This document shows positions 8,873 through 17,478 of a DNA stretch of 64,000 nt, in pieces. The notes below the pieces were generated by a model that worked only from the letters and a program-made list of their open reading frames with translations, was not told the DNA's origin and did no database searches. Source of the stretch: Neobacillus sp. FSL H8-0543 (lineage in GTDB: Bacteria; Bacillota; Bacilli; Bacillales; Cytobacillaceae); contig NZ_CP151943.1 of the NCBI RefSeq assembly GCF_038592905.1, positions 1,304,501 to 1,368,500 on the forward strand, read 5' to 3'. A program made the position numbers and the translations under genes. How positions within the stretch are numbered: position 1 is the stretch's first letter; the number at the start of each line of letters is the position of its first letter.

Positions 8873-10699
8873 CTAAATTGAAATTGGAAAAAGTGGCTTG
8901 GAAGCTACTTTGCTGTTTGCAATCATTAGTAGTCTTTCTCTAAGTTCGGTTTTTTCCATAGTGGCAAAAGTAGTTAGTAAATTTTCTATTTCCTCAATAA
9001 ATAGCTCCGATGTTTTACCAATATAAATTTTTGGATAGATTTGTTGCTCATGAACCTCATCATCTTTTAGAAGTTCCTCAAACAATTTTTCCCCTGGTCT
9101 TATTCCGGTAAATTCTATACCAATTTCCTCGATGGAATTACCTGATAGCTTGATCAAATTCTTTGCAAGGTCCACAATCTTAACTGGATCCCCCATATCT
9201 AGGACAAAGATTTCTCCGCCCTTTGCTAAAGATCCTGCCTGAATCACTAACCTAGATGCCTCAGGAATCGTCATAAAATAACGAATCATATCTGGATGAG
9301 TAACTTTAACAGGACCCCCCTTTTCAATTTGCCGTTTAAATAAAGGAATAACACTGCCACGGCTTCCGAGCACATTTCCAAACCGTACTGCCACAAATTT
9401 TGTCGAGCTATTCTTATCCATTTTTTGGATAATCATTTCAGCCAACCGTTTGGTAGATCCCATCACACTAGTTGGGTTTACCGCCTTATCTGTGGATATC
9501 ATCACAAAGGTTTTTACTCCATTCCAACTAGCCGCCTTGGCAACATTCATCGTGCCCATCACATTGTTCTTTACCGCTTCCTCAGGATTTCTCTCCATCA
9601 GCGGTACATGCTTGTGCGCAGCGGCATGATAAACGACATCAGGTTGATACTTCCTCATGATAAAATTCATTTTATCTGCATCCTGCATATCGGCAATTTC
9701 CGTGATAAACTCGATAGGGGATGCATGATAGCTCTCCGTTAATTCCATTTCAATCGAATAAATACTGTTTTCACCGTGCCCTAACAGGATAAGCCGTGCA
9801 GGATTAAAGCATGTTATTTGACGGCATATTTCTGAACCGATTGAGCCCCCCGCACCCGTGACAAGGACCGTTTTACCGGTGAGATATTCCGATATACCAT
9901 CAATATCGAGTTTTATTGGCTCTCTACCTAATAAATCCTCCACCTGAACATCACGGAATTGATTGACCGAAACCTTCCCTGTAACCAAATCTTCAAGCAT
10001 TGGGAGAATTTGTGTATTTGCATTTGTTTTTGCACATTCCTGAAAAATCGTGTTTAATTCCCGTTTACTTAATGAAGGTATAGCAATCACGATTTTATCT
10101 ACATTAAGTTGTCTTACTGTTAATTCAATTGAGCTCACTCCACCCGCTACAGGGATTCCCATAATATCAAGTTGTTGTTTTTTCAAATCATCATCAATAA
10201 ATCCTACCGGAAAAAGCCCTGCTTCTTGGTTTTTCAAAAGCTGCCTAGCTACCATTGTCCCAGCCGATCCTGCCCCTACTATCAAGGTTCTTTTTTTATT
10301 TGTATCTATTTTAATAAACGAATCTCGGTACATCCTCCAGCAAAAACGCGAACCACCTATCAATAAAATATGAAGCGCCCCTGTAACACCGAGTAGCCTG
10401 AATAATATTTCTCCCACTAAGATTTGTTGCAGGACAGCCGCGACCAGAATAGAACTAGTAACAACCTTTAAGATAATTAATAATTCTCCAATACTTGCAT
10501 ATTCCCAAGCCTTTTTATAAAGTTTATGCTTAAACGAAAAAAAATGATGGCTAAACAAAATAGCAATCGCCGTGATGATTATTGGCATTGTAATGACATA
10601 CATCGTTGCATTCACTAAAAACCTGCTAAAAAAAACTGCTGTAAGAACAATACAGGAGTCAACAAAAATAAAAAAAGACAGCCTTTGTTTATAATTCAT
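8873..10699 (-). CDS. epsC: EpsC/CapD-type nucleoside-diphosphate-sugar dehydratase/epimerase
   Basis: 608 aa. Four or five N-terminal membrane helices (about residues 10-115) are followed by a CoA-binding-like Rossmann domain ([17 protein letters not shown]) and then the SDR catalytic domain ([19 protein letters not shown]). In this family the active site uses an SxxxK variant, seen near [14 protein letters not shown], instead of YxxxK. B. subtilis EpsC is a UDP-GlcNAc 4,6-dehydratase, and the same role is likely here: making the bacillosamine-type precursor that starts the repeat unit. It is second-section leader of the operon, directly after the EAR-like RNA. Confidence 0.92.
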   Translation of the reverse strand: MNYKQRLSFFIFVDSCIVLTAVFFSRFLVNATMYVITMPIIITAIAILFSHHFFSFKHKLYKKAWEYASIGELLIILKVVTSSILVAAVLQQILVGEILFRLLGVTGALHILLIGGSRFCWRMYRDSFIKIDTNKKRTLIVGAGSAGTMVARQLLKNQEAGLFPVGFIDDDLKKQQLDIMGIPVAGGVSSIELTVRQLNVDKIVIAIPSLSKRELNTIFQECAKTNANTQILPMLEDLVTGKVSVNQFRDVQVEDLLGREPIKLDIDGISEYLTGKTVLVTGAGGSIGSEICRQITCFNPARLILLGHGENSIYSIEMELTESYHASPIEFITEIADMQDADKMNFIMRKYQPDVVYHAAAHKHVPLMERNPEEAVKNNVMGTMNVAKAASWNGVKTFVMISTDKAVNPTSVMGSTKRLAEMIIQKMDKNSSTKFVAVRFGNVLGSRGSVIPLFKRQIEKGGPVKVTHPDMIRYFMTIPEASRLVIQAGSLAKGGEIFVLDMGDPVKIVDLAKNLIKLSGNSIEEIGIEFTGIRPGEKLFEELLKDDEVHEQQIYPKIYIGKTSELFIEEIENLLTTFATMEKTELRERLLMIANSKVASKPLFPISI

Positions 10700-10749
10700 T
10701 TCCTCTTTCCTTTCCAGATTCTTAATTTCATGTTTTTATATTCTCTTAT

Positions 10750-10804
10750 ATTAAAATTTTCCATAATCAGGCCTACACAAGACCAGATTATGGAAAATTT
10801 TAAT
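10750..10804 (-). repeat. 19-bp perfect inverted repeat between RNA element and epsC
   Basis: The arms are ATTAAAATTTTCCATAATC and its exact complement, separated by a 17-base loop. Transcribed leftward it forms a long AU-rich hairpin ending 50 nt before the epsC-like start. It has no long U-run right after the stem, so it is a poor classical terminator. It could be a roadblock that the upstream EAR-like RNA overcomes, a processing site, or a protein-binding site. Confidence 0.7.
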
Positions 10805-10805
10805 T

Positions 10806-10920
10806 AGGGCATTTAACCCCTCCTCACATCACACTTTCGACGACCAGCGTCTAAGGTCTATCTCAACCCACAGTATAACCGAGTGCCTCCATTGATATTG
10901 GTAAGAAGACATCACCAAAA
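10806..10920 (-). ncRNA. EAR / epsC RNA element (processive antitermination RNA)
   Basis: It lies between the epsB-like and epsC-like genes, exactly where B. subtilis carries the EAR element, which lets polymerase read through terminators in the long eps operon. Read leftward, short stems are visible: UUGGU pairing with ACCAA at the 5' end, GACC with GGUC in the middle, and AGGG with CCCU at the 3' end. The sequence is unusually GC-rich for this intergenic context and includes a GGAGGCACUCGG segment. A covariance-model search was not possible, so the assignment rests on position and structure. Confidence 0.75.
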
Positions 10921-10942
10921 ACATCTTATAAAGTATAATATA

Positions 10943-10958
10943 GTTCTTAATACAGAAC
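10943..10958. promoter_or_regulatory. SinR-operator-like palindrome inside the eps operon
   Basis: The sequence GTTCTTAATACAGAAC is a 16-bp palindrome with one mismatch to GTTCTT-N4-AAGAAC, the same form as the sites upstream of epsA. It lies between the kinase stop and the EAR-like RNA. It could repress an internal promoter or be a chance match. Confidence 0.45.
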
Positions 10959-11000
10959 GATAAAGTAAAAGAAACTGAATAGACTTTTTAATGTGTCCCT

Positions 11001-11663
11001 CTACTCTTTTCCATTTAATATTACCCCTAACAATTGGGCACTCGCAGATTCTAATAATTTTTTTGCTTCAATTGCTTCATCACTTTGTGTTTTTCCAAAT
11101 TGAATTACTAATATAAGGCTATCACACTGATTTGCCATGATTTTAGCATCTGCGACTTCTAATACTGGGGGGGTGTCAAATACCACCACATCATAAAGAC
11201 TGTTTACCTTCTCAATTAATAATTCCATTGCTAGTGAACCTAACAGCTCTGCTGGATTGAAAGGAGCAGGTCCACTTGGGATAATATCTAAACCGCTAAT
11301 TTCTGTTTTTTTAATCGTATCCTCTAGCAGGTTATTTCCAATCAAAACGTTACTTAAGCCAATGTTATTATTTAAATTAAATATAGCATGTAGTTTTGAA
11401 TTTCTTAAATCTGTATCTACTAAAAGAACTTTTTTCCCTTGCTGTGCTAATGATATTGCAAAATTAGCTGCAGTTGTTGATTTCCCTTCTCCACGATTTG
11501 GGGAGGTAATAATTAATGTTCGAGAAGTATTGCCCTTCAATGATGAAAGAAAGTTAGTACGAATTGTTCGATATTGCTCCGAAACTCTGCAATTTTGATT
11601 TATGGCAGTAATTATTCCAGCCTTTTTCATTATATTTGGTGATTTCCTATTCAAAAGTTCCAA
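11001..11663 (-). CDS. epsB: EpsB/CpsD-type tyrosine kinase (BY-kinase)
   Basis: 220 aa. Walker A is SPNRGEGKSTTAANFA, Walker A' is VLLVDTDLRNSKLH and Walker B is VVFDTPPVLEVADA. N-terminal SEQYRTIRTNF contacts the membrane activator. It starts at a TTG preceded by GGGGGGAG and overlaps the epsA-like gene by 17 bp. With its partner it would control polymer length and export. The protein ends at LLGVILNGKE, and the tyrosine-rich C-terminal tail common in this family is not visible. It may be regulated differently from classical BY-kinases. Confidence 0.92.
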   Translation of the reverse strand: MELLNRKSPNIMKKAGIITAINQNCRVSEQYRTIRTNFLSSLKGNTSRTLIITSPNRGEGKSTTAANFAISLAQQGKKVLLVDTDLRNSKLHAIFNLNNNIGLSNVLIGNNLLEDTIKKTEISGLDIIPSGPAPFNPAELLGSLAMELLIEKVNSLYDVVVFDTPPVLEVADAKIMANQCDSLILVIQFGKTQSDEAIEAKKLLESASAQLLGVILNGKE

Positions 11664-12357
11664 ATGACTCCCCCCTAACTTCGATTTTATGCGTCTCTCC
11701 CTTTTTTCTAGCTGTATTTTTTTTGTTCATTTTGGAAACACTGCCCAACACAGGAATTCCTAGTAATTGTTCGATACTGCCTTCTGATCTAACTGTATTA
11801 TCCAAAAAATCTATTATGAAGATAAGCCCTATTCCGGAAATTACTCCTATCAAAAAACCTATGATTATTTTCTTCTCATGATTATTGTTAATAACATGCG
11901 GGCTGACTTTTGCCTCAGAGAATATGCTAATATCGCTAAATCCCAAAAGATTTGGCATTTCACGTTTAAATAAGTTAGCAGTTGTATCGGCAATTTTCGT
12001 CGCTAATTCAGGATTGGAATCTGTAACTGAAATTTTCACAATTGTAGATCCCCCAATGCTTCCTGCAGATATTTGTTGACCTAACTGTTCAGGAGTTCTA
12101 TCAAGATTCATTTCATATACTACATTTTCCAAAAAACTAGGTTCTTTTATCATTACCATGAGAGTGGTCATTAAGGTAGGTTCTGCATTAACTATCATAC
12201 GAGAAGATGACTCATAGAGAGGTTTAGTAAAATAGATACTATATATACCTCCAATTGCTGTAAAAATAATAGTAGTGATAATAATTATCCAAAACCGTTT
12301 CTTAATTAAATTAAATATTTTTTTTATATTTATTTCATTTTCCAATTTACTCACCAC
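11647..12357 (-). CDS. epsA: Wzz/YveK-type chain-length modulator and kinase activator (EpsA-like)
   Basis: 236 aa. The cytoplasmic N-terminus (INIKKIFNLIKKRF) leads into a first membrane helix (about 20-40). A long extracellular region follows, then a second helix (IIIGFLIGVISGIGLIFII). The C-terminal tail has PVLGSV. These parts define the Gram-positive Wzz family that activates the partner BY-kinase. The start is uncertain: two adjacent GTG codons follow GGGGAA, and a TTG five codons in is also possible. It is the first gene of the operon, behind the SinR-type operators. Confidence 0.88.
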   Translation of the reverse strand: MVSKLENEINIKKIFNLIKKRFWIIIITTIIFTAIGGIYSIYFTKPLYESSSRMIVNAEPTLMTTLMVMIKEPSFLENVVYEMNLDRTPEQLGQQISAGSIGGSTIVKISVTDSNPELATKIADTTANLFKREMPNLLGFSDISIFSEAKVSPHVINNNHEKKIIIGFLIGVISGIGLIFIIDFLDNTVRSEGSIEQLLGIPVLGSVSKMNKKNTARKKGETHKIEVRGESFGTFE

Positions 12358-12406
12358 TTCCCCATAATTTTCAAATAAAAGGGTATTTCTATATATATAC
12401 TATTAA

Positions 12407-12422
12407 GTTCTTTTTGAAGAAC
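12407..12422. promoter_or_regulatory. SinR-type operator 1
   Basis: GTTCTTTTTGAAGAAC, a perfect 6-4-6 palindrome whose plus-strand half is the SinR consensus GTTCTYT. It is 50 bp upstream of the epsA-like start, next to the likely promoter. Confidence 0.7.
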
Positions 12423-12507
12423 AACATTGGATAAATTCCTATTTTTTTTATAAATAAATTGGGTGACGATATTTTAATTGAACTAAAACTAATCTATCCT
12501 CATATTA

Positions 12508-12523
12508 ATTCTTTATAAAGAAC
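12508..12523. promoter_or_regulatory. SinR-type operator 2
   Basis: ATTCTTTATAAAGAAC has one mismatch in the left arm. The minus strand reads GTTCTTT. It is 101 bp from operator 1, close to ten helical turns, which would suit looping or paired tetramer binding. Confidence 0.65.
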
Positions 12524-12755
12524 AAGTCAATCTTATATTTGCAGGACCATTATTTTAGATAATCCTTTTTTAATTCAAAAATCGCAGAAAAATTGAAAGT
12601 TCTTTTATTATTTAAGCCCCATTCCCTTGTCAGTAGCTCTGTAACTTATTATTAACGGACAAATATTACAAGTATTATAAACTTCAGAAAAAGTTAAACT
12701 AACCTTTATTTGGAATACCAAAATGGAGAAGAATATTTACTTTTACTTTAAAACA

Positions 12756-12771
12756 GTTCTTTAAAAAGAAC
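12756..12771. promoter_or_regulatory. SinR-type operator 3
   Basis: GTTCTTTAAAAAGAAC gives GTTCTTT on both strands, the best match of the set. It lies nearer to the sinR side of the gap and could serve in autoregulation or as a distal eps operator. Confidence 0.65.
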
Positions 12772-13144
12772 GAACTATCATATATAATATCATTAACATG
12801 ATATTCTGCTATTTTATGATTTTTAAATACTCAAAACTTCTTTCGAAGACAAATCAAGTTTGAAATGAATGTCATTAAAAAACTATCATCTTGGTAGAAA
12901 CGAAATATACTTTTAAAATTAGTGAATAATTACCCTTAGTTTTAAAGAGACAAGGCTTTTTACTTACATGTTGCATAAATCTTACTCCGCTTTAATGCTT
13001 CTTTTATTTCTATTTAAGGCTTCATTCTAATAAAACAATTTTTAAAGAAGTAAATAATGTTTTTATAATTTTTACCTTTTTTCACCATATCGGCAAATTG
13101 GGAATTTTGGAATATCAAATTAATATGACCATAAGGAGAGTTCT

Positions 13145-13498
13145 ATGATTGGAGAGCGAATAAAAAAATTAAGAGGACAAAAGGGATATTCAATAACTGA
13201 GCTAGCTGATCTTGCTAATGTCTCAAAATCTTATTTAAGTTACATTGAACGGAACCTTAATAAAAATCCATCTATTCATTTTTTAATAAAGATCGCCAAT
13301 TCCTTAGATGTTCCAATTGAGAATTTACTTTTAGGGATTGACGAAGCAAATTATTTGAAAAATACTGAAGAAGAAATACTGGATAAAGAATGGAAAAAAA
13401 TAATTGAAAAAGCTATTGAAGATGGAATAGGTAAAGATGATTTCAGAGAATACATTAATTATATTAAATTTAAGATTTGGGAAAAAAATCGAAAATAA
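13145..13498 (+). CDS. sinR: SinR-like biofilm master repressor
   Basis: 117 aa. The N-terminal XRE helix-turn-helix (MIGERIKKLRGQKGYSITEL, then SKSYLSYIERNLNKNPSIHFL) matches SinR almost position for position. The C-terminal part (EWKKIIEKAIEDGIGKDDFREYINY) corresponds to the SinR/SinI tetramerisation helices, so it is SinR-like and not a plain DNA-binding domain. In B. subtilis SinR represses eps and tapA and is released by SinI. Here the gene stands next to the eps operon, divergently, and no sinI lies beside it. It could be the only SinR or an eps-dedicated paralogue. Confidence 0.88.
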   Translation: MIGERIKKLRGQKGYSITELADLANVSKSYLSYIERNLNKNPSIHFLIKIANSLDVPIENLLLGIDEANYLKNTEEEILDKEWKKIIEKAIEDGIGKDDFREYINYIKFKIWEKNRK

Positions 13499-13840
13499 TA
13501 TAATTTTTTCCCAATAAATTTTAGAGGTAATCTAAAAGTTACTTTGAATATTATTTGTTCCTAAAACATATCCCCGAAAAAGCATGCTACTAACGCATGC
13601 TTTCTTATATTAATATCGACCTGCTAATACGGCCGCTGATTATCTAATAAAGGTACCTTCTCTTAATATTCCTCTTTACTTGACAGATGCTCAATTATTA
13701 ATGGCATATCTGAACTCAGCAAATGTAGTTCTTTTAGTAAGATACGATATTCTAAAGCCCCAAAACCTCATAATCAATATTCCTACAATATTAATGGTAA
13801 ACTAATAAAGACAAATATCTTCCCTAGGAGAGCAAAAAAA
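13499..13840. other. Intergenic region with a possible degraded coding remnant
   Basis: After the sinR terminator, the plus strand is open from about 13612 to 13806 (roughly 64 codons after a TAA), with no good start or ribosome site. It reads like protein in places (for example YLTDAQLLMAYLNSANVVLL). This may be a gene remnant or chance. A TTGACA at 13680 lacks a convincing -10. AGGAGAG precedes the lactonase ATG. Confidence 0.3.
13579..13605 (+). terminator. Terminator of sinR
   Basis: The arms AAAGCATGC and GCATGCTTT, with a 7-base loop, are followed by CTTATAT. The U-run is weak, but the stem is perfect. Confidence 0.6.
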
Positions 13841-14902
13841 ATGAAAACTAATACGAAATACACTGGTTATATCGGAACCTATACAAAAGGAAACAGTAAA
13901 GGAATCTACTCTTTTAAACTTGATGTTGAGGCAGCGATTATTTCTGATATTAAAGAAGTTGCACAAATGGAGAATCCAACATACTTGAACATAAGTAAGA
14001 ACAATCATTATCTGTACGCTGTTAATAAAAAAGGCGAGGTTGGTGGAGTTTCTTCATTCTCTATTGACCCAGTTACTCACGAGCTTACCACCATTAATTC
14101 CCAGATGCTTCCTGGTTCATCCCCCTGCCATGTAAGCGTAGATAGTAGCGGTAAGTTATTATTTAGTGCCAATTACCACAAAGGTACCGTCGAATCTTAT
14201 TTGATTGATTCAGTTGATGGCTCGATTCGTCCTCCATCTTCTGTTGTACAGCATGAAGGCCACGGTCCAGACCCTAGACAAGAAAAACCTCATGTCCATT
14301 TTGCCGGGGTTACCCCAGATGAAAAGTTTCTTGCAGTGGTTGATTTAGGGATTGATGCTCTTATAACCTATGAGATTGCTAAAGATGGGAAGATGGCTGA
14401 AAAAAGCAGACTGAATGTATCTGCTGGCAGCGGTCCGCGACATCTTACTTTTCACCAGAATCAAAAAATAGCTTATTTAATGACAGAGTTTAGCTCTGAG
14501 GTTATTGTTTTAGAGTATAACGAGAGGGATGGCAGCTTTTTAGTAGTTCAAACGATTTCAACTCTTCCAGACAATTTTGCAGAAAACAACCAAGGTAGTG
14601 CGATACATATTTCTAGAGATGGTTTGTTTGTTTACGCGGGTAATCGTGGTCATAATAGTATCGCCGTATTTGGTGTTGACCAAGATACAGGAACGCTGCA
14701 TTTTGTGGAGCATGTTTCAACTGCGGGAGATTGGCCGCGGGATTTTGAGATAGATCCTTCAGGGAAGTTCATTGTGGCCTCTAATCAGAATTCGAGTAAT
14801 CTTGTCTTATTTGCCCGGGATCAAGAAACTGGAAGATTAACTCTATTACAGTCAGATGTTGAAATCCCAGATCCTGTTTGTGTGAAATTTTTGCATTATT
14901 AA
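13841..14902 (+). CDS. ykgB: Lactonase family protein, 6-phosphogluconolactonase-like (YkgB)
   Basis: 353 aa, close to B. subtilis YkgB. The seven-bladed propeller family is recognisable from GYIGTYTKGNSKGIY, SANYHKGTVESY, GPDPRQEKPHVHFA, GSGPRHLTFHQN and GDWPRDFEIDPSGKF, one blade motif each. Relatives hydrolyse 6-phosphogluconolactone in the pentose phosphate pathway. The protein is cytosolic, with no signal peptide. AGGAGAG lies before the ATG. It appears monocistronic, since the S-box leader follows. Confidence 0.88.
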   Translation: MKTNTKYTGYIGTYTKGNSKGIYSFKLDVEAAIISDIKEVAQMENPTYLNISKNNHYLYAVNKKGEVGGVSSFSIDPVTHELTTINSQMLPGSSPCHVSVDSSGKLLFSANYHKGTVESYLIDSVDGSIRPPSSVVQHEGHGPDPRQEKPHVHFAGVTPDEKFLAVVDLGIDALITYEIAKDGKMAEKSRLNVSAGSGPRHLTFHQNQKIAYLMTEFSSEVIVLEYNERDGSFLVVQTISTLPDNFAENNQGSAIHISRDGLFVYAGNRGHNSIAVFGVDQDTGTLHFVEHVSTAGDWPRDFEIDPSGKFIVASNQNSSNLVLFARDQETGRLTLLQSDVEIPDPVCVKFLHY

Positions 14903-14921
14903 TGAAAGAGCAGAATCAGTA

Positions 14922-14950
14922 TTGACAATGTGCTATGCCTGTAGTAAGTT
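14922..14950 (+). promoter_or_regulatory. Candidate sigma-A promoter of the methionine operon
   Basis: TTGACA at 14922 is followed after 17 bp by TAAGTT. The -35 is perfect and the -10 weak. It starts about 25 bp before the SAM riboswitch, a suitable distance. Confidence 0.5.
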
Positions 14951-14975
14951 GTATAAATAATCTAAATATTAAATA

Positions 14976-15147
14976 CTCTTATCAAGAGAGGCAGAGGGAA
15001 TGGCCCTGTGACGCCTCAGCAACCTTCAATGGTTTTCACATTGAAAAGGTGCTAAATCCAGCAAGTTAATTACTAACTTGGGAGATGAGAAGAATGACGA
15101 TGCTTATGCTGACAAAAGTCTTCTTCTTGTAAGAAGGCTTTTTTTGT
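14976..15147 (+). ncRNA. SAM riboswitch (S-box, SAM-I) with terminator
   Basis: The canonical S-box core is present: CTTATCAAGAGAGGCAGAGG, then GGCCCTGTGACGCCTCAGCAACC, the AAGGTGCTAAATCCAGCAAG stem, and GGGAGATGAGAAG closing helix P1. It is followed at 15116-15147 by the hairpin AGTCTTCTT / AAGAAGGCT and a T7 run, the expression-platform terminator. High S-adenosylmethionine should end transcription before metI. Low SAM lets the four-gene operon be made. Confidence 0.97.
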
Positions 15148-15173
15148 TTTTATTTTAGGAGGGATTGTTGGAT

Positions 15174-16295
15174 ATGTATAACATTGACACAAAGCTTGCT
15201 CAAATCGGAAATCGCAGTGAGACGGTGACAGGCACCGTAAACCCGCCTGTTTATTTTTCTACCGCCTACCGCCATGAGGGAATTGGCCAATCAACGGGAT
15301 TTGACTATTCCCGAACAGGAAATCCAACACGTCAGCTCTTGGAAAAAACAATTGCTGATTTGGAATGCGGTGACCAGGGATATGCTTGCAGTTCTGGAAT
15401 GGCTGCCATTTTTACGATTTTGTCGTTATTTCAATCTGGTGATGAATGGTTAGTAAGTGAGGACTTATATGGCGGCACTTACCGCTTACTAGAACAAGGA
15501 TATAAAAAATGGGGCTTGAAATCCCAGTATATTAATACGAATTGCCCTGATGAGATTGAAGGTAAAATTACTCCTCAAACGAAGGCAATCTTTCTTGAAA
15601 CTCCCACCAATCCTCTTATGCAGCAAACCGATATTTCCGCGGTTTCAGAAATAGCTAAGAAGCACGGTATATTGCTGATTGTTGATAATACTTTTTACAC
15701 TCCGCTTCTCCAGCAGCCGATAACACTTGGTGCAGATATCGTTATCCATAGCGCAACAAAGTACTTAGGCGGTCATAATGATGTGCTTTCTGGCCTAATT
15801 GTCGCTAAAGGAGAAAAACTCTGTGAGGCCCTCGCCTTCCATCATAACGGAGCAGGAGGAGTCCTTAGTCCGTTTGATTCATGGTTATTAATGCGTGGTA
15901 TGAAGACTCTCTCCTTACGAATGGAAAGACATGAGAAAAATGCGAAGGCCATCATTCAGTTTCTTTCGGAGCAAAGCGCCGTTACCGATGTCCTTTACCC
16001 TGGAAGAGGCGGAATGGTCTCATTCAGATTAAAAGATGAAAACTGGATAAATCCCTTTTTAAAGAGTTTAAAATTAATTACCTTTGCCGAAAGCCTTGGT
16101 GGAACGGAAAGTTTCATTACTTACCCTGCAACACAGACTCACGCCGATATTCCTGAAGAAATTCGTATTCAATCAGGGGTTTGCAATCGACTCTTACGCT
16201 TTTCTGTTGGAATCGAGGATGCCCAAGACATCATTTCGGATCTTGATCAAGCTTTTGCCCATTTAAAAGAAGGAGTGAGTATAAATGAACAATAA
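15174..16295 (+). CDS. metI: Cystathionine gamma-synthase / O-acetylhomoserine thiolyase
   Basis: 373 aa from the ATG (two TTG codons just upstream are possible starts; AGGAGG lies at 15157). The N-terminus DTKLAQIGNRSETVTGTVNP is nearly that of B. subtilis MetI. PLP enzyme motifs are YSRTGNPTR, SSGMAAIF and the lysine in HSATKYLGGHNDV, which binds PLP. It joins an activated homoserine with cysteine or sulfide. First gene of the S-box operon; it overlaps metC by 11 bp. Confidence 0.95.
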   Translation: MYNIDTKLAQIGNRSETVTGTVNPPVYFSTAYRHEGIGQSTGFDYSRTGNPTRQLLEKTIADLECGDQGYACSSGMAAIFTILSLFQSGDEWLVSEDLYGGTYRLLEQGYKKWGLKSQYINTNCPDEIEGKITPQTKAIFLETPTNPLMQQTDISAVSEIAKKHGILLIVDNTFYTPLLQQPITLGADIVIHSATKYLGGHNDVLSGLIVAKGEKLCEALAFHHNGAGGVLSPFDSWLLMRGMKTLSLRMERHEKNAKAIIQFLSEQSAVTDVLYPGRGGMVSFRLKDENWINPFLKSLKLITFAESLGGTESFITYPATQTHADIPEEIRIQSGVCNRLLRFSVGIEDAQDIISDLDQAFAHLKEGVSINEQ

Positions 16296-17478
16296 CGAAT
16301 TTACTTTTGAAACCAGGCTCCTTCATAACCGTCATAAGATTGACCCAACGACTGGGGCGGTGAGTGTACCCATTCAACATGCATCGACCTTTCATCAATA
16401 TGATATTGATCAGTTTGGAAAGTATGATTACAGCCGCAGTTTAAACCCGACGAGGGAAGCATTGGAAGATGTTATAGCTGAACTTGAAGGCGGGATTCGC
16501 GGGTTTGCCTTTTCTTCTGGGATGGCTGCAATCTCAACTGCCTTCCTGCTGCTTTCTTCAGGCGATCATGTTGTTATTACAGAGGATGTATATGGCGGTA
16601 CGTTTCGTATGGTTACAGAAGTACTAACTCGCTTTGGTATCGAGCATACCTTTGTCGATATGACCGACCTGAATCAGGTCCAAGCAGCCATTCAGCCGAA
16701 TACAAAGGCTTTCTATATGGAAACACCTTCAAATCCTTTACTAAAAGTAGCAGACATTAGGGCCATTTGTAATCTGGCAAAGGAAGTTCAGGCATTAACC
16801 TTTATCGACAATACCTTCCTCACCCCTGCTTTGCAAAAACCATTAGAGCTGGGTGCAGATATTGTTCTTCACAGCGCAACCAAATTTTTATCGGGTCACA
16901 GTGATGTTGTCGCAGGACTTGCAGTTGTAAAAGACGAGGAATTAGGAAAGAGACTTGGCTATTTACAAAACGCGTTTGGAGCTGTCCTTGGTGTTCAGGA
17001 TGCCTGGCTCGTTTTAAGAGGATTGAAAACTCTGTCTGTCAGGCTCGAACAATCGCAAAAATCAGCTCAAATACTTGCAGATTTTTTAAGTTCTCATCCT
17101 ATGATTAAAGAAGTATATTATCCAGGTCTAAAAAACCACCCTCAGTATGAATTACAGCAGGTTCAAGCGCTTGGTGCAGGGGCTGTACTCTCTTTCGAAC
17201 TTGCCGATGAAGAGGCGGTCAGAACATTTGTTGCAAATGTAAAAATCCCTGTCTTCGCGGTTAGTCTCGGTGCAGTGGAGTCAATTTTATCGTATCCTGC
17301 AAAAATGTCTCATGCTGCTATGCCGCAAACAGAAAGAGAAAAACGAGGGATTTCCAATAGTTTATTGCGTTTTTCGGCAGGTCTCGAAAATCCAAACGAT
17401 TTAATCCTGGACATTTCTCAAGCACTAGGAAAAGTTTCCGAGTCACAGCTTGCCTTACACCAAGGAGAACATTTATGA
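16285..17478 (+). CDS. metC: Cystathionine beta-lyase
   Basis: 397 aa, the same PLP fold as MetI: YSRSLNPTREALE, FSSGMAAIS and the PLP lysine in LHSATKFLSGHSDV. It matches B. subtilis MetC and cleaves cystathionine to homocysteine, pyruvate and ammonia. Together with MetI it forms the trans-sulfuration branch into methionine. Start and stop overlap with both neighbours, indicating coupled translation under the upstream SAM riboswitch. Confidence 0.94.
   Translation: MNNNEFTFETRLLHNRHKIDPTTGAVSVPIQHASTFHQYDIDQFGKYDYSRSLNPTREALEDVIAELEGGIRGFAFSSGMAAISTAFLLLSSGDHVVITEDVYGGTFRMVTEVLTRFGIEHTFVDMTDLNQVQAAIQPNTKAFYMETPSNPLLKVADIRAICNLAKEVQALTFIDNTFLTPALQKPLELGADIVLHSATKFLSGHSDVVAGLAVVKDEELGKRLGYLQNAFGAVLGVQDAWLVLRGLKTLSVRLEQSQKSAQILADFLSSHPMIKEVYYPGLKNHPQYELQQVQALGAGAVLSFELADEEAVRTFVANVKIPVFAVSLGAVESILSYPAKMSHAAMPQTEREKRGISNSLLRFSAGLENPNDLILDISQALGKVSESQLALHQGEHL

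Larger units (their letters stand above)
12358..13144. promoter_or_regulatory. Divergent eps / sinR regulatory region
   Basis: This 787-bp AT-rich gap has no credible gene. It holds three GTTCTT-N4-AAGAAC palindromes and one half site (GTTCTTT at 12599). On the minus strand a TA-rich block (TATATATA near 12390) just downstream of the first palindrome is the best guess for the eps -10 region, which would put that operator over the promoter spacer. A further weak TTCTTTCGAAGA site lies near 12839. The sinR gene has AAGGAGAG before its ATG. Promoter positions are inferred. Confidence 0.6.
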
